The notes under the pieces are model-generated. The model made no database searches. It saw nothing but the letters and a program-made list of their open reading frames with translations, and was not told where the DNA came from. A program made the position numbers and the translations under genes. Positions 37,951 through 46,216 of a stretch of 64,000 nt of DNA are shown piece by piece. Numbering within the stretch: position 1 is the first letter of the stretch; each line of letters opens with the position of its first letter. The DNA is from Pantoea sp. A4 (lineage in GTDB: Bacteria > Pseudomonadota > Gammaproteobacteria > Enterobacterales > Enterobacteriaceae): assembly GCF_000295955.2 (NCBI RefSeq), contig NZ_ALXE01000046.1, forward strand, positions 1-64,000, given 5' to 3'.

Positions 37951-38237
37951 GTTTTTTAACCGATTGAATTGTATTGTTTTTATATTTACTCAGTAAGGAT
38001 TGAACGCATTATCGCCAGAGGGTGGTGCAACCGTTGCACCAAAAATAAGCTGAAGGGATCGCTTTAAAGCGGTAATAACCTTGGGCGGAATACGAGTGAC
38101 GTTACAGCAGAATGGTGGTGACCCAATTCCACTGCAATTGATGAGATGATCTAATAAACCCTAGTTAATTACCCCGTCTAATCAAATAAATTACTTCGCG
38201 TTATGCTTTTTCCACACGACAGCTTAAGGATAACGTG
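37951..38237. promoter_or_regulatory. Upstream control region with 19-bp palindrome
   Basis: About 290 non-coding bases between the urea operon and a rightward aldo/keto reductase gene. At 38023-38041 is a perfect 19-bp palindrome, TGGTGCAAC-C-GTTGCACCA, about 100-120 bases upstream of the sigma-54 promoter. Each arm (GGTGCA, TGCACC) is an NtrC consensus half-site but in back-to-back order, so it could be two abutting NtrC sites or another activator's site. AAGGA at 38226-38230 is the reductase ribosome-binding site. Confidence 0.5.
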
Positions 38238-39089
38238 ATGCAAACCGTAAAACTGAACAACGGTGTTGAAATGCCCCTGCTGGGCTTTGGTGTATTTCAG
38301 ATGTCTGATGCCGCTGAATGCGAGCGCGCCGTGACAGATGCCATCGATACCGGATACCGCCTGATTGATACCGCCGCGTCATATCAGAACGAAACCCAGG
38401 TCGGGAAGGCTCTGCAACAGGCGGATATTGCACGCAGTGAGCTTTTTGTTACCACCAAACTTTGGTTGCAAGATACAAATTACGCGGGCGCTAAAGCCCA
38501 GTTCGAACGCTCCCTGAATCGGCTGCAACTTGACTACGTTGACCTGTATCTGATTCACCAGCCTTACGGCGATGTGCATGGAGCCTGGCGCGCCATGGAA
38601 GAACTGCAGCAGGCAGGCAAAATTCGCGCTATTGGCGTCAGTAACTTCCATCCAGACCGACTGGCCGACCTTATGGCCTTCAACAAGGTTATTCCTGCGG
38701 TAAACCAGATTGAAGTTAACCCCTTCAACCAGCAGTTGCACGCCGCTCCGTGGATGCAAAGCCGTGGTATTCAGCCGGAAGCCTGGGCACCGTTTGCTGA
38801 AGGCAGAAATGGTCTGTTTCAGCATCCGGTGTTAACCGCGATAGGTCAAAAGTACGGCAAAAGTGTGGGCCAGGTGGTACTACGCTGGGTTTTCCAGCGG
38901 GGCATCATTTCACTCGCTAAATCGGTGCGGAAACAACGTATGGAAGAGAATATCAACATTCTCGATTTTGCACTCAGTGCGGAAGACATGCGGCAAATTG
39001 CCGCCCTCGACACCGCAACCAGCGCCTTTTTCTCTCACCGCGATCCGGCAATGGTCGAATGGCTGACTGGCCGCAAACTTGATGTTTAA
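38238..39089 (+). CDS. Aldo/keto reductase, 2,5-diketo-gluconate reductase type
   Basis: A 283-residue NADPH-dependent reductase of the AKR5-like group. The catalytic tetrad is visible in GYRLIDTAASYQNE (Asp, Tyr), TTKLW (Lys) and YLIHQPYG (His). Further marks are GVSNF and VNQIEVNPFNQQ. The ATG is chosen over a GTG one codon earlier because AAGGA lies seven bases upstream. A second reductase gene follows after 26 bases and a LysR gene is convergent. The substrate is unknown. Confidence 0.9.
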   Translation: MQTVKLNNGVEMPLLGFGVFQMSDAAECERAVTDAIDTGYRLIDTAASYQNETQVGKALQQADIARSELFVTTKLWLQDTNYAGAKAQFERSLNRLQLDYVDLYLIHQPYGDVHGAWRAMEELQQAGKIRAIGVSNFHPDRLADLMAFNKVIPAVNQIEVNPFNQQLHAAPWMQSRGIQPEAWAPFAEGRNGLFQHPVLTAIGQKYGKSVGQVVLRWVFQRGIISLAKSVRKQRMEENINILDFALSAEDMRQIAALDTATSAFFSHRDPAMVEWLTGRKLDV

Positions 39090-39115
39090 CTCGCAATAAA
39101 AACGGGGTTTATTCA

Positions 39116-40105
39116 ATGCAAAAACGTTATCTGGGGAAATCCGGACTCGAAGTATCCGCTATTGGACTCGGCTGCATGGGCTTAAGCCACGGTTATGGCC
39201 CAGCGACCGAGACCCGTCAGGCTATCGAACTCATTCGCGCAGCGGTTGAACGTGGGGTCACATTCTTCGATACCGCTGAAGTGTACGGCCCCTTCCTTAA
39301 TGAGGAGGTTGTCGGGGAAGCTTTAAAGCCGTTTCGTGACCGTGTGGTTATTGCTACCAAGTTTGGATTTACCTTTGGCGATGACAACAAGCAGCAGATA
39401 CTAAACAGCCGTCCAGAGCATATTCGCGAAGCGGTGGAAGGATCATTACGCCGTCTTAAGACAGATGTCATTGATCTGCTGTATCAACACCGCGTCGACC
39501 CGGATGTCCCGATTGAAGATGTCGCGGGGACCGTGAAAGACCTGATAGCGGAAGGCAAAGTTAAGCATTTCGGTCTGTCCGAAGCAGGCGCACAAACTAT
39601 TCGTCGTGCGCATACTGTACAACCCGTTACTGTACTGCAAAGCGAATACTCCATGTGGTGGCGAGAACCTGAGCAGGAGATCCTGCCGTTGCTTGAAGAG
39701 CTGGGCATTGGTTTCGTTCCCTTTAGCCCATTAGGTAAAGGCTTCCTGACGGGATCAATTAGACCAGGCACAACGTTTAGTAAGGATGATTACCGCAGCA
39801 CTGTGCCACGCTTCGCCGAACAGGCGATTGAAGCTAATGAAAAACTGGTTTCCTTGTTGGGTGAGCTGGCTACAGAGAAGGGTGTAACATCTGCGCAAAT
39901 CGCTCTGGCATGGCTGTTGGCACAAAAGCCGTGGATTGCTCCCATCCCTGGGACCACGAAGCTTCACCGGCTGGAAGAGAACCTGGGGGCTGCTGACATC
40001 ATCCTGTCGCGGGATGACTTACAGCAGTTAACTCAGGCGCTTGAAACGATTAAAATCGTCGGCGAACGTTATTCTCCTGAGCACCAGGCTCGCGTGGGGC
40101 GTTAA
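39116..40105 (+). CDS. Aldo/keto reductase, AKR13-like
   Basis: A 329-residue aldo/keto reductase starting MQKRYLGKSGLEVSAIGLGCMGLS, the usual start of the YakC/AKR13 group. Tetrad residues are in FFDTAEVYGP (Asp, Tyr), VVIATKFGF (Lys) and LLYQHRVDP (His). The C-terminus contains PGTTKLHRLEENLGA, typical of NADPH binding in this group. It follows the previous reductase gene by 26 bases, so the two are probably co-transcribed. Confidence 0.9.
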   Translation: MQKRYLGKSGLEVSAIGLGCMGLSHGYGPATETRQAIELIRAAVERGVTFFDTAEVYGPFLNEEVVGEALKPFRDRVVIATKFGFTFGDDNKQQILNSRPEHIREAVEGSLRRLKTDVIDLLYQHRVDPDVPIEDVAGTVKDLIAEGKVKHFGLSEAGAQTIRRAHTVQPVTVLQSEYSMWWREPEQEILPLLEELGIGFVPFSPLGKGFLTGSIRPGTTFSKDDYRSTVPRFAEQAIEANEKLVSLLGELATEKGVTSAQIALAWLLAQKPWIAPIPGTTKLHRLEENLGAADIILSRDDLQQLTQALETIKIVGERYSPEHQARVGR

Positions 40106-40139
40106 TAACCGGACGGGTCCACCACAAATGGCGGCCCCG

Positions 40140-41033
40140 TTACTCCCGGTAACGTAGAGCATCAATCATCAGCGCAAAAGCGGGCGGATGCTGCTTACGG
40201 CTCGGGTAGTAAAGATAATAACCGGGGAAAGGCGGACACCAGTCTTGTAGAACCTGAATAAGCTCTCCTGACTTGATATAACCCTGCACTCTGTCTTCAG
40301 GTATACAGGCGAGGCCAAAACCGGATAACGCCGCATCGATCCTTTCCGCCTGCAGATTAAACGTCACCTGCCCTTCCACTCTGACCCGTAAAGGCTTCCC
40401 TTCCTTCTCAAACTCCCAGTGGTAAAGTCCACCAGCAGTCGGCAGGCGCATATTGATACACCGATGGTTTTGTAGCTCGTGCGGTGTTTCGGGTACGGGG
40501 TTAGCGGCAAAGTAGGATGGCGCTCCCACCACTATCATGCGCATTTCCGGTCCAATCCTCACCGCAATCATATCCTTTTCCACACTTTCGCCCAGACGGA
40601 TCCCGGCATCAAAACGCCCCTCAACAATATCAACAAAACCGTTATCAACCACCAGCTCGAGATTAATTTCCGGATATTGCCGGAGGAAGGGTTTTAACTT
40701 CGGCCATACCAGACTGCGCGCGGCATGTTCCCCGACCGATAAACGGATATTGCCGGAGGCACTCCCGTCCAGTTGAAGTAGTGATTCCAACTCCTGCTCA
40801 AGATCGGCAATACGAGGTTCAAGACAGGCAATAATTCTCTCCCCCGCTTCTGTAGGCGCAACGCTGCGGGTTGTACGGGTCAGAAGTCGGATATTTAGCC
40901 TTTCCTCCAGTGCCTTTATCGCATGGCTGAGTGCAGACTGCGAAACGCCCAGTTTGCCCGCTGCTTTGGTAAAACTTCGTTCCCTTGCAACTACCAGAAA
41001 GATTTGCAGTTCGTTGAAGTTTTCTTTGAGCAT
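40140..41033 (-). CDS. LysR family transcriptional regulator
   Basis: A 297-residue LysR-type regulator with an N-terminal HTH (FNELQIFLVVARERSFTKAAGKLGVSQSALSHAIKALEERLNIRLLTRTTRSV) and a substrate-binding domain of the DsdC/PgrR-like subgroup (GLACIPEDRVQGYIKSGELIQVLQDW). The start is set at MLKENF rather than 13 codons upstream. It is convergent with the two aldo/keto reductase genes, a layout like dkgB-yafC in E. coli, and may control them. Confidence 0.88.
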   Translation of the reverse strand: MLKENFNELQIFLVVARERSFTKAAGKLGVSQSALSHAIKALEERLNIRLLTRTTRSVAPTEAGERIIACLEPRIADLEQELESLLQLDGSASGNIRLSVGEHAARSLVWPKLKPFLRQYPEINLELVVDNGFVDIVEGRFDAGIRLGESVEKDMIAVRIGPEMRMIVVGAPSYFAANPVPETPHELQNHRCINMRLPTAGGLYHWEFEKEGKPLRVRVEGQVTFNLQAERIDAALSGFGLACIPEDRVQGYIKSGELIQVLQDWCPPFPGYYLYYPSRKQHPPAFALMIDALRYRE

Positions 41034-41242
41034 CGACAATTTCCTTGTGGAGACGTTCCCTCCAATGCACATTCATGAATGGGTGTCTGTTAGGTTTAAA
41101 TTTTACGGACTTGCCTCAACTGCGCAATAGTTGAATGTGTGCGCTAAAGCGACAGGACAAAAAACAGGCGGAAACAGGATATTTTCCGATTGCCAAACGA
41201 GGCACTACAGTTAATTGATGGTATCTCCAATGGCATCGATTT

Positions 41243-41902
41243 ATGCGCACCTCGTTAAGGACACATCTGCACGCCCGCCTCTGGCTTATCCTGGCGATTA
41301 TGGCTGGAATGCTCTGTTTCCTGCTGCTGCCGGACAAACTGGGCTATTTGCAAAGGTTGCTGATTGGCTGGAACGTTCTGGCGTGGTTGTATCTGGTTTC
41401 GCAGTGGTTTCGCATGCTCCATGCCAAAACCGGGCATATTGAACATATCGCCAGAGTACAGGATGAAAGCGCGTCGTTGGTGTTGAGTGTGATTATTCTG
41501 GCCTGCCTGGTCAGCGTGCTGGCGATATTACTTGAGCTTTCATCGCTGAAATCATTAACGGGTACGCCGCGCGTGCTGCATATTATCCTGACGGCTACCA
41601 CGTTAATCGTTTCGTGGACGCTGCTGCCAAGCTCTTTTGCCATCCATTACGCGCACCATCATTACCTGCACCGCAGTGAAAATGTGGTGCCGCTGCGCTT
41701 CCCGGAGAACCCGCAAGATCCCAATTACTGGGACTTTCTCTATTACGCTTTCACCATTGCGGTGGCTTCCCAAACCGCTGATGTGGCAACAGGCACTCGT
41801 GACATACGCAGAATCACCCTGCTGCAATCGGTGGTCTCTTTTGTCTTTAATCTTGCGATCCTTGGGCTGTCCGTCAATGTGGCGGCCAGTTTGCTCAGTT
41901 AA
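41243..41902 (+). CDS. DUF1345 family membrane protein
   Basis: A 219-residue inner-membrane protein with about five hydrophobic helices and the DUF1345 signature NYWDFLYYAFTIAVASQTADVATGTRDIRRITLLQSVVSFVFN. Function is unknown for the family. It stands alone between a leftward LysR gene and a leftward small gene. Confidence 0.82.
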   Translation: MRTSLRTHLHARLWLILAIMAGMLCFLLLPDKLGYLQRLLIGWNVLAWLYLVSQWFRMLHAKTGHIEHIARVQDESASLVLSVIILACLVSVLAILLELSSLKSLTGTPRVLHIILTATTLIVSWTLLPSSFAIHYAHHHYLHRSENVVPLRFPENPQDPNYWDFLYYAFTIAVASQTADVATGTRDIRRITLLQSVVSFVFNLAILGLSVNVAASLLS

Positions 41903-41924
41903 CCGGCCAGCCCGTTTTAAAGGA

Positions 41925-42233
41925 TTACTGGCGGCGGCCCTTATTAATGGAAGCGGACCAGCTAAAGTCAGAGACTTCACTCGCCGCCAGTGAGGCAGGC
42001 TTTTTCTTACGTACCGGCTTGTTCTTTTTCTCTGCGGCCGCTTTCTCTTTTGCCAGCTTCACCGCCATGATCTGTTGCCTTGCTTCGGCACTCAACTCTT
42101 TACGTTTCTTATCGTCAGGCTCCTTGCCACTGCGTTGACGGAATTTCTCCACCAGCCCGTTGAGCGTCTCTTCAACGACCAGGCGTTCATCGGGGGTGAA
42201 CTGATCGATGGAAATCATTTTCTTGTCGTTCAT
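41925..42233 (-). CDS. Small basic hypothetical protein
   Basis: A 102-residue protein starting MNDKKMISIDQFTPDERLVVEETLNGLVEKFRQRSGKEPDD. An acidic/helical N-terminal half is followed by a lysine- and alanine-rich tail (EKKNKPVRKKKPASLAASE). The start is taken at the ATG with a TGGAG ten bases upstream; the longer frame adds 36 residues with no site. The tail suggests nucleic-acid or membrane contact, but no function is recognised. Confidence 0.65.
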   Translation of the reverse strand: MNDKKMISIDQFTPDERLVVEETLNGLVEKFRQRSGKEPDDKKRKELSAEARQQIMAVKLAKEKAAAEKKNKPVRKKKPASLAASEVSDFSWSASINKGRRQ

Positions 42234-42403
42234 TACGTTTTCACTCCAGGGGGATCCACCGCCACAGTGTAGCGCAGTTACTGCAAAAACCGTGCGGTAA
42301 AACCCAATGCAGCTCAATGAATATCCTTTGCGCTTATTCATCTTAATAAGACAGGACGGTCGCAGCTAAAGTATCTGCCTTGATTCCCGACATCACATTC
42401 AGC

Positions 42404-43606
42404 ATGTATAACCGATACCTTGAAATTAACCGTCGTCGCAAACGCTTTAGTGGCACGGATATCCGCCAGGCCACGACCCTGAGTGATTTACAGCATCTGG
42501 CGCAGAAACAGCTTCCCAATTTCGTTTATGAATATATTGCCGGGGGCGCAGATGACGAGATCACTTTGCGTCACAATCTCGACGTATTCAGCCAGCAGCG
42601 CTTCGCTCCCTATACGTTACGTGATGTCTCCCATCCCGATACACGGATAACGCTGTTCGGCAAGCAGACGGAATTGCCGCTGGCGATCGCCCCTACAGGC
42701 CTGGCCGGGCTGTTCTGGCCCGATGGCGATGTGCGTCTCGCTGAAGGCGCTGCGCTGGCTGGCGTGCCTATGACGCAAAGCACGGTGTCGATGTCATCCA
42801 TTGCCGATGTCGCCGCAGTACCGGGATTGCGCCACTGGTTCCAGCTCTATTGCTACGGCACGCCAGACATTTACTCCCGGCTGATTGAACGAGCGCGAGA
42901 AAGTGGCAGTGAAACGCTGGTGGTGACCACGGATTTACCGGTTACCGGCAACCGCAGCTGGGATCGCAAAAATTACAGCTCGCCAAAAAACCTCTCTCTC
43001 AGAAGCAAACTGGATATGCTGCTGCACCCCACATGGGGAGTGCGCATGCTGCGTAATCGCAAGCGTCCCAATTTTATTAATCTGCTGGAGTTCCTCGAAC
43101 CGGGTAAACAAACCCTCCAGGATGTGGCGCAGTGGATCAATCAGCATAAAAACCCAGGCTTAAGCTGGAAAGATATTGAGTACATCCGCACCCTCTGGCC
43201 GGGAAAACTGGTGGTGAAAGGCATTTTGCGCCCGGAAGATGCACTTATCGCACGTGATAAAGGCGTGGATGGCATTGTGGTCACCAATCATGGCGGGAGA
43301 CAGCTTGATCAGGTGGTTTCACCTTTGGAGGTTCTACCGGCAATCCGCCAGGCGGTGCAGCAAGATCTGACGATCTTTATTGATAGCGGCATTCGACGCG
43401 GCAGCGACATAGCAATCGCCCTCGCGCTGGGTGCCGATGCTGTCCTGTCCGGGCGAGCAACGCTGTACGGCTTGTCGGCAGACGGTACTGCTGGCGTGAC
43501 GCAGGCGCTTTCCATACTACGCCGTGAACTGGAAACCACTCTTGCACTCAACGGGCTGAATAACGTGAGTGAACTCAGCCCGGATATTTTAGTGCCGCTG
43601 CGTTAA
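42404..43606 (+). CDS. FMN-dependent alpha-hydroxy acid dehydrogenase
   Basis: A 400-residue flavoenzyme of the lactate dehydrogenase/glycolate oxidase family. Family marks: FVYEYIAGGADDE near the N-terminus, LPLAIAPTGLAGLFWPDGD (FMN site), WFQLYC, VTTDLPVTGNR, VVKGI (Lys), NHGGRQLD with the catalytic His, and DSGIRRGSDIAIALALGADAV. It oxidises an L-2-hydroxyacid to a 2-oxo acid. The start is uncertain: this ATG or an in-frame TTG at 42380, neither with a strong ribosome-binding site. It opens a rightward row of four genes. Confidence 0.88.
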   Translation: MYNRYLEINRRRKRFSGTDIRQATTLSDLQHLAQKQLPNFVYEYIAGGADDEITLRHNLDVFSQQRFAPYTLRDVSHPDTRITLFGKQTELPLAIAPTGLAGLFWPDGDVRLAEGAALAGVPMTQSTVSMSSIADVAAVPGLRHWFQLYCYGTPDIYSRLIERARESGSETLVVTTDLPVTGNRSWDRKNYSSPKNLSLRSKLDMLLHPTWGVRMLRNRKRPNFINLLEFLEPGKQTLQDVAQWINQHKNPGLSWKDIEYIRTLWPGKLVVKGILRPEDALIARDKGVDGIVVTNHGGRQLDQVVSPLEVLPAIRQAVQQDLTIFIDSGIRRGSDIAIALALGADAVLSGRATLYGLSADGTAGVTQALSILRRELETTLALNGLNNVSELSPDILVPLR

Positions 43607-43692
43607 GTCCTGAGATCGTCATCTATCTTTCACCCAGCCAGTGAGGTCAGCAACTATGCTTCAGGTATCCGTGTTTTTCGGGGAGATGACCG

Positions 43693-45147
43693 ATGCCTGC
43701 TGCGCTTAGTCCATCTGAAAAGGCGTTACTGCCGCTGATTGAGCAGTGGATCAACCAGCATCGCCCACAGTTTATTGCCGATCTCGCCGGTTGGATTGCT
43801 CATGCCAGCATCAGCCGCGCCGATTTGTCCCGACCTGGTGCCCCGTTCGGCCCGGCATGTGCCGCACTGTTGCAGGACGTCTTAGCTCAGGCACAAACGG
43901 CTGGCTTTCGCACTGAAAACCACCAGGGCTATGCCGGAACCGTGGTTTACGGCCAACAGCAGTACGAGATTGGATTGATCGCCCATCTGGATGTGGTGCC
44001 CGCAGGCGATAACTGGACATTTCCGCCGTTCCAGCTCACGCAACACGGAGATTTCCTCACGGGACGCGGTGTTGGCGATAATAAAGGCCCGGCCCTGATG
44101 AACCTGTATCTGCTGCGGTTACTGCGTGACCTTAACGTCCCGCTGCATCATAACCTGCGGTTGATTTATGGCGTGGCTGAAGAGACCAACATGGCTGACC
44201 TTATCTGGTATCAGCAGCACGCGGCGATACCCGAGTATTCACTGGTCACCGATGGCTTTTTTCCGGTGAATCATGCGCAAAAAGGACAGCTGACCTTCAC
44301 CCTGCGGCTGGAAGATGCCGGCGAACTGGCTGCCATACGCGCAGGCAGCGCCAGTAATTCAATTCCCGCCAACGCGGAGTTGATCGTTGACGAAGAAAGG
44401 ATAAATAAACTCGTCGCTCAGCAAAAAAACAGACACCAATACGTGACATTGTCACATAATATTGTACGAGCCCAGGGGAGTGGCGGGCATGCCGCATGGC
44501 CCGAGGGTTCCACCAACGCCGCACTACGACTGCTGAGCGCCCCACTGTTGCTGGATTATTTACCCGTGCGGGAACAGCAGTTGGCACAGCAGCTCGTCAG
44601 CCTGTTTGCCTCCCCCCACGGGGCCGGTTTTAATCTCCGTCTGGAAGACGAGGCTTCAGGTAAACTGACGCTTAACGCCGGATTATGGCAAGGCGATGGT
44701 TCAGAGACGTTACGCATCACCTGCGATGTTCGTTACCCTGTCACCTGGCGAGGTGAAGAGATTATCGCGCTGATACAAACGCAGATTGCAGGCTCTGAAC
44801 TGGCGCTGGAAGATCAATGGGAGGATAGCGCACCGTTTTATCTGCCCGCGACCCATCCGGTTATTTCACTGTTGCAAGAGAGCTGGAATGCGCTCAGCGG
44901 ACGTGATGATCCCAGCTATGCCATGGGCGGTTTGACCTACTCGAAAGTTTTCCCCCGCGCGATAACCTTTGGCCCCGGTTATCAACCAACCGCTGAAAAC
45001 ACCCCTGACTTTCTCCCGCCGGGCCACGGTTTCCCCCATGCGGCAGATGAAACCCTGCATCTGCCCTCGCTGTTGCAGGCTTTACCTCACTATGTGATTG
45101 CATTAATTCGGCTGGATGCATGGTTACACCATCACCGGCAAAAATAA
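43693..45147 (+). CDS. M20 family metallopeptidase (dipeptidase-like)
   Basis: A 484-residue zinc peptidase of the M20 family. Metal ligands and base are visible: His98 and Asp100 (AHLDVV), Asp129 (GRGVGDNKGP) and Glu163-Glu164 (GVAEETNM). The dimerisation domain has SGGHAAWPEGSTNA. Its size and the motif order resemble PepV-like dipeptidases. GGGGAG lies eight bases before the ATG. It is the second of four rightward genes that may process peptides or gamma-glutamyl compounds. Confidence 0.88.
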   Translation: MPAALSPSEKALLPLIEQWINQHRPQFIADLAGWIAHASISRADLSRPGAPFGPACAALLQDVLAQAQTAGFRTENHQGYAGTVVYGQQQYEIGLIAHLDVVPAGDNWTFPPFQLTQHGDFLTGRGVGDNKGPALMNLYLLRLLRDLNVPLHHNLRLIYGVAEETNMADLIWYQQHAAIPEYSLVTDGFFPVNHAQKGQLTFTLRLEDAGELAAIRAGSASNSIPANAELIVDEERINKLVAQQKNRHQYVTLSHNIVRAQGSGGHAAWPEGSTNAALRLLSAPLLLDYLPVREQQLAQQLVSLFASPHGAGFNLRLEDEASGKLTLNAGLWQGDGSETLRITCDVRYPVTWRGEEIIALIQTQIAGSELALEDQWEDSAPFYLPATHPVISLLQESWNALSGRDDPSYAMGGLTYSKVFPRAITFGPGYQPTAENTPDFLPPGHGFPHAADETLHLPSLLQALPHYVIALIRLDAWLHHHRQK

Positions 45148-45225
45148 GGCAGATTTCATGGCGAAAGTATGATGAAGTGATGAGCATATGGATAAAGACG
45201 CTCTCCACGGACTCAGGTAAACATA

Positions 45226-46098
45226 ATGACAATGCTACTACCCCTGGCCTATTTACTGCTGGGTTGGCTCTGCGGTAAAACCCACTGGAATGTAAAAACT
45301 CCCGCCTCCTGGCTGTTAACGCGTTTTATTATTCCGTTGGTCATTATCTACAATCTCTCCACCCATTTCAGGAGCATGGCAGGCATTATTGTCGTCACCG
45401 CGCTGGCGATGGTATTGATGCTGATGCTGGCCCGCTGGCTTTGGGGTGATGCAGTGAAAGCGATGTGCTTTGCCTATCTCAATATTGGCTGGCTGGGCCT
45501 GCCGATTGCCAGCGCCCTGTTTGGCAATGATGCCGCAGCGATTATTATTGCCGCCTATGTTGGCAGCTCTTTAGTCGGTAATTCGCTGGGTGCCAGCATG
45601 CTTGCCAGTGATGCTTTTAGCCTGAAAAAAATCGTCCAGACGCCGCCCGTCATTGCACTGGCTATCGGTATTCTTCTGATTCCTGTTGGCCCTTGGATAA
45701 CCCAATACGTTGACGGCATTTATCAGCTCGCCAAATTTCTGATGAGTTTCCTCGGTATGGCGGTGCTGGGTATCTGGCTGGCAAAAACGCCCTTGAACCG
45801 AGGCAATATCGGCGTGGAACTGAAAGCCTTTCTGCAACGTGCCGCTACCGTGTTTGTTCTTGTTTCACTGCTTTATGTCTGCGCCCGCATCGGTCATTTC
45901 GCGCTGATAACCGATAACGCCGCCGTGCTCTATTTATTCTGTCTGCTGCCGCCTGCCGCCAATATCATCGTGCTGGAAACCCACTACCTCGGCACCGGGC
46001 GCTCTGCCAGTATGATCACTTGCGGTACCTGCATTAGCCTGGTGGCGATTGCGCTTTACTCGCTGGCGATTATTGGCGCCCGGCTGCTGGCGGCCTAA
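45226..46098 (+). CDS. AEC family transporter
   Basis: A 290-residue membrane protein of the auxin efflux carrier family with eight to ten helices. Typical segments are LLLGWLCGK near the start, FIIPLVIIYNL in the second helix, and LNIGWLGLPIASALFG mid-protein with a break-forming NIGWLG. Bacterial members transport small organic acids such as malonate or malate. Lying between the peptidase and the gamma-glutamyltransferase-like gene, it probably exports or imports a compound of that set. Confidence 0.82.
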   Translation: MTMLLPLAYLLLGWLCGKTHWNVKTPASWLLTRFIIPLVIIYNLSTHFRSMAGIIVVTALAMVLMLMLARWLWGDAVKAMCFAYLNIGWLGLPIASALFGNDAAAIIIAAYVGSSLVGNSLGASMLASDAFSLKKIVQTPPVIALAIGILLIPVGPWITQYVDGIYQLAKFLMSFLGMAVLGIWLAKTPLNRGNIGVELKAFLQRAATVFVLVSLLYVCARIGHFALITDNAAVLYLFCLLPPAANIIVLETHYLGTGRSASMITCGTCISLVAIALYSLAIIGARLLAA

Positions 46099-46216
46099 GC
46101 TTGATCTTGCATTAACTCAGCAGAATTATTTGTTTTCCGCTCAGGCGTAAAGCCGTTTTACTGCCTGCAATCCTGCGCAGAACAACGGTGCGGGCAACTG
46201 ATGTGGAGATTCATGC

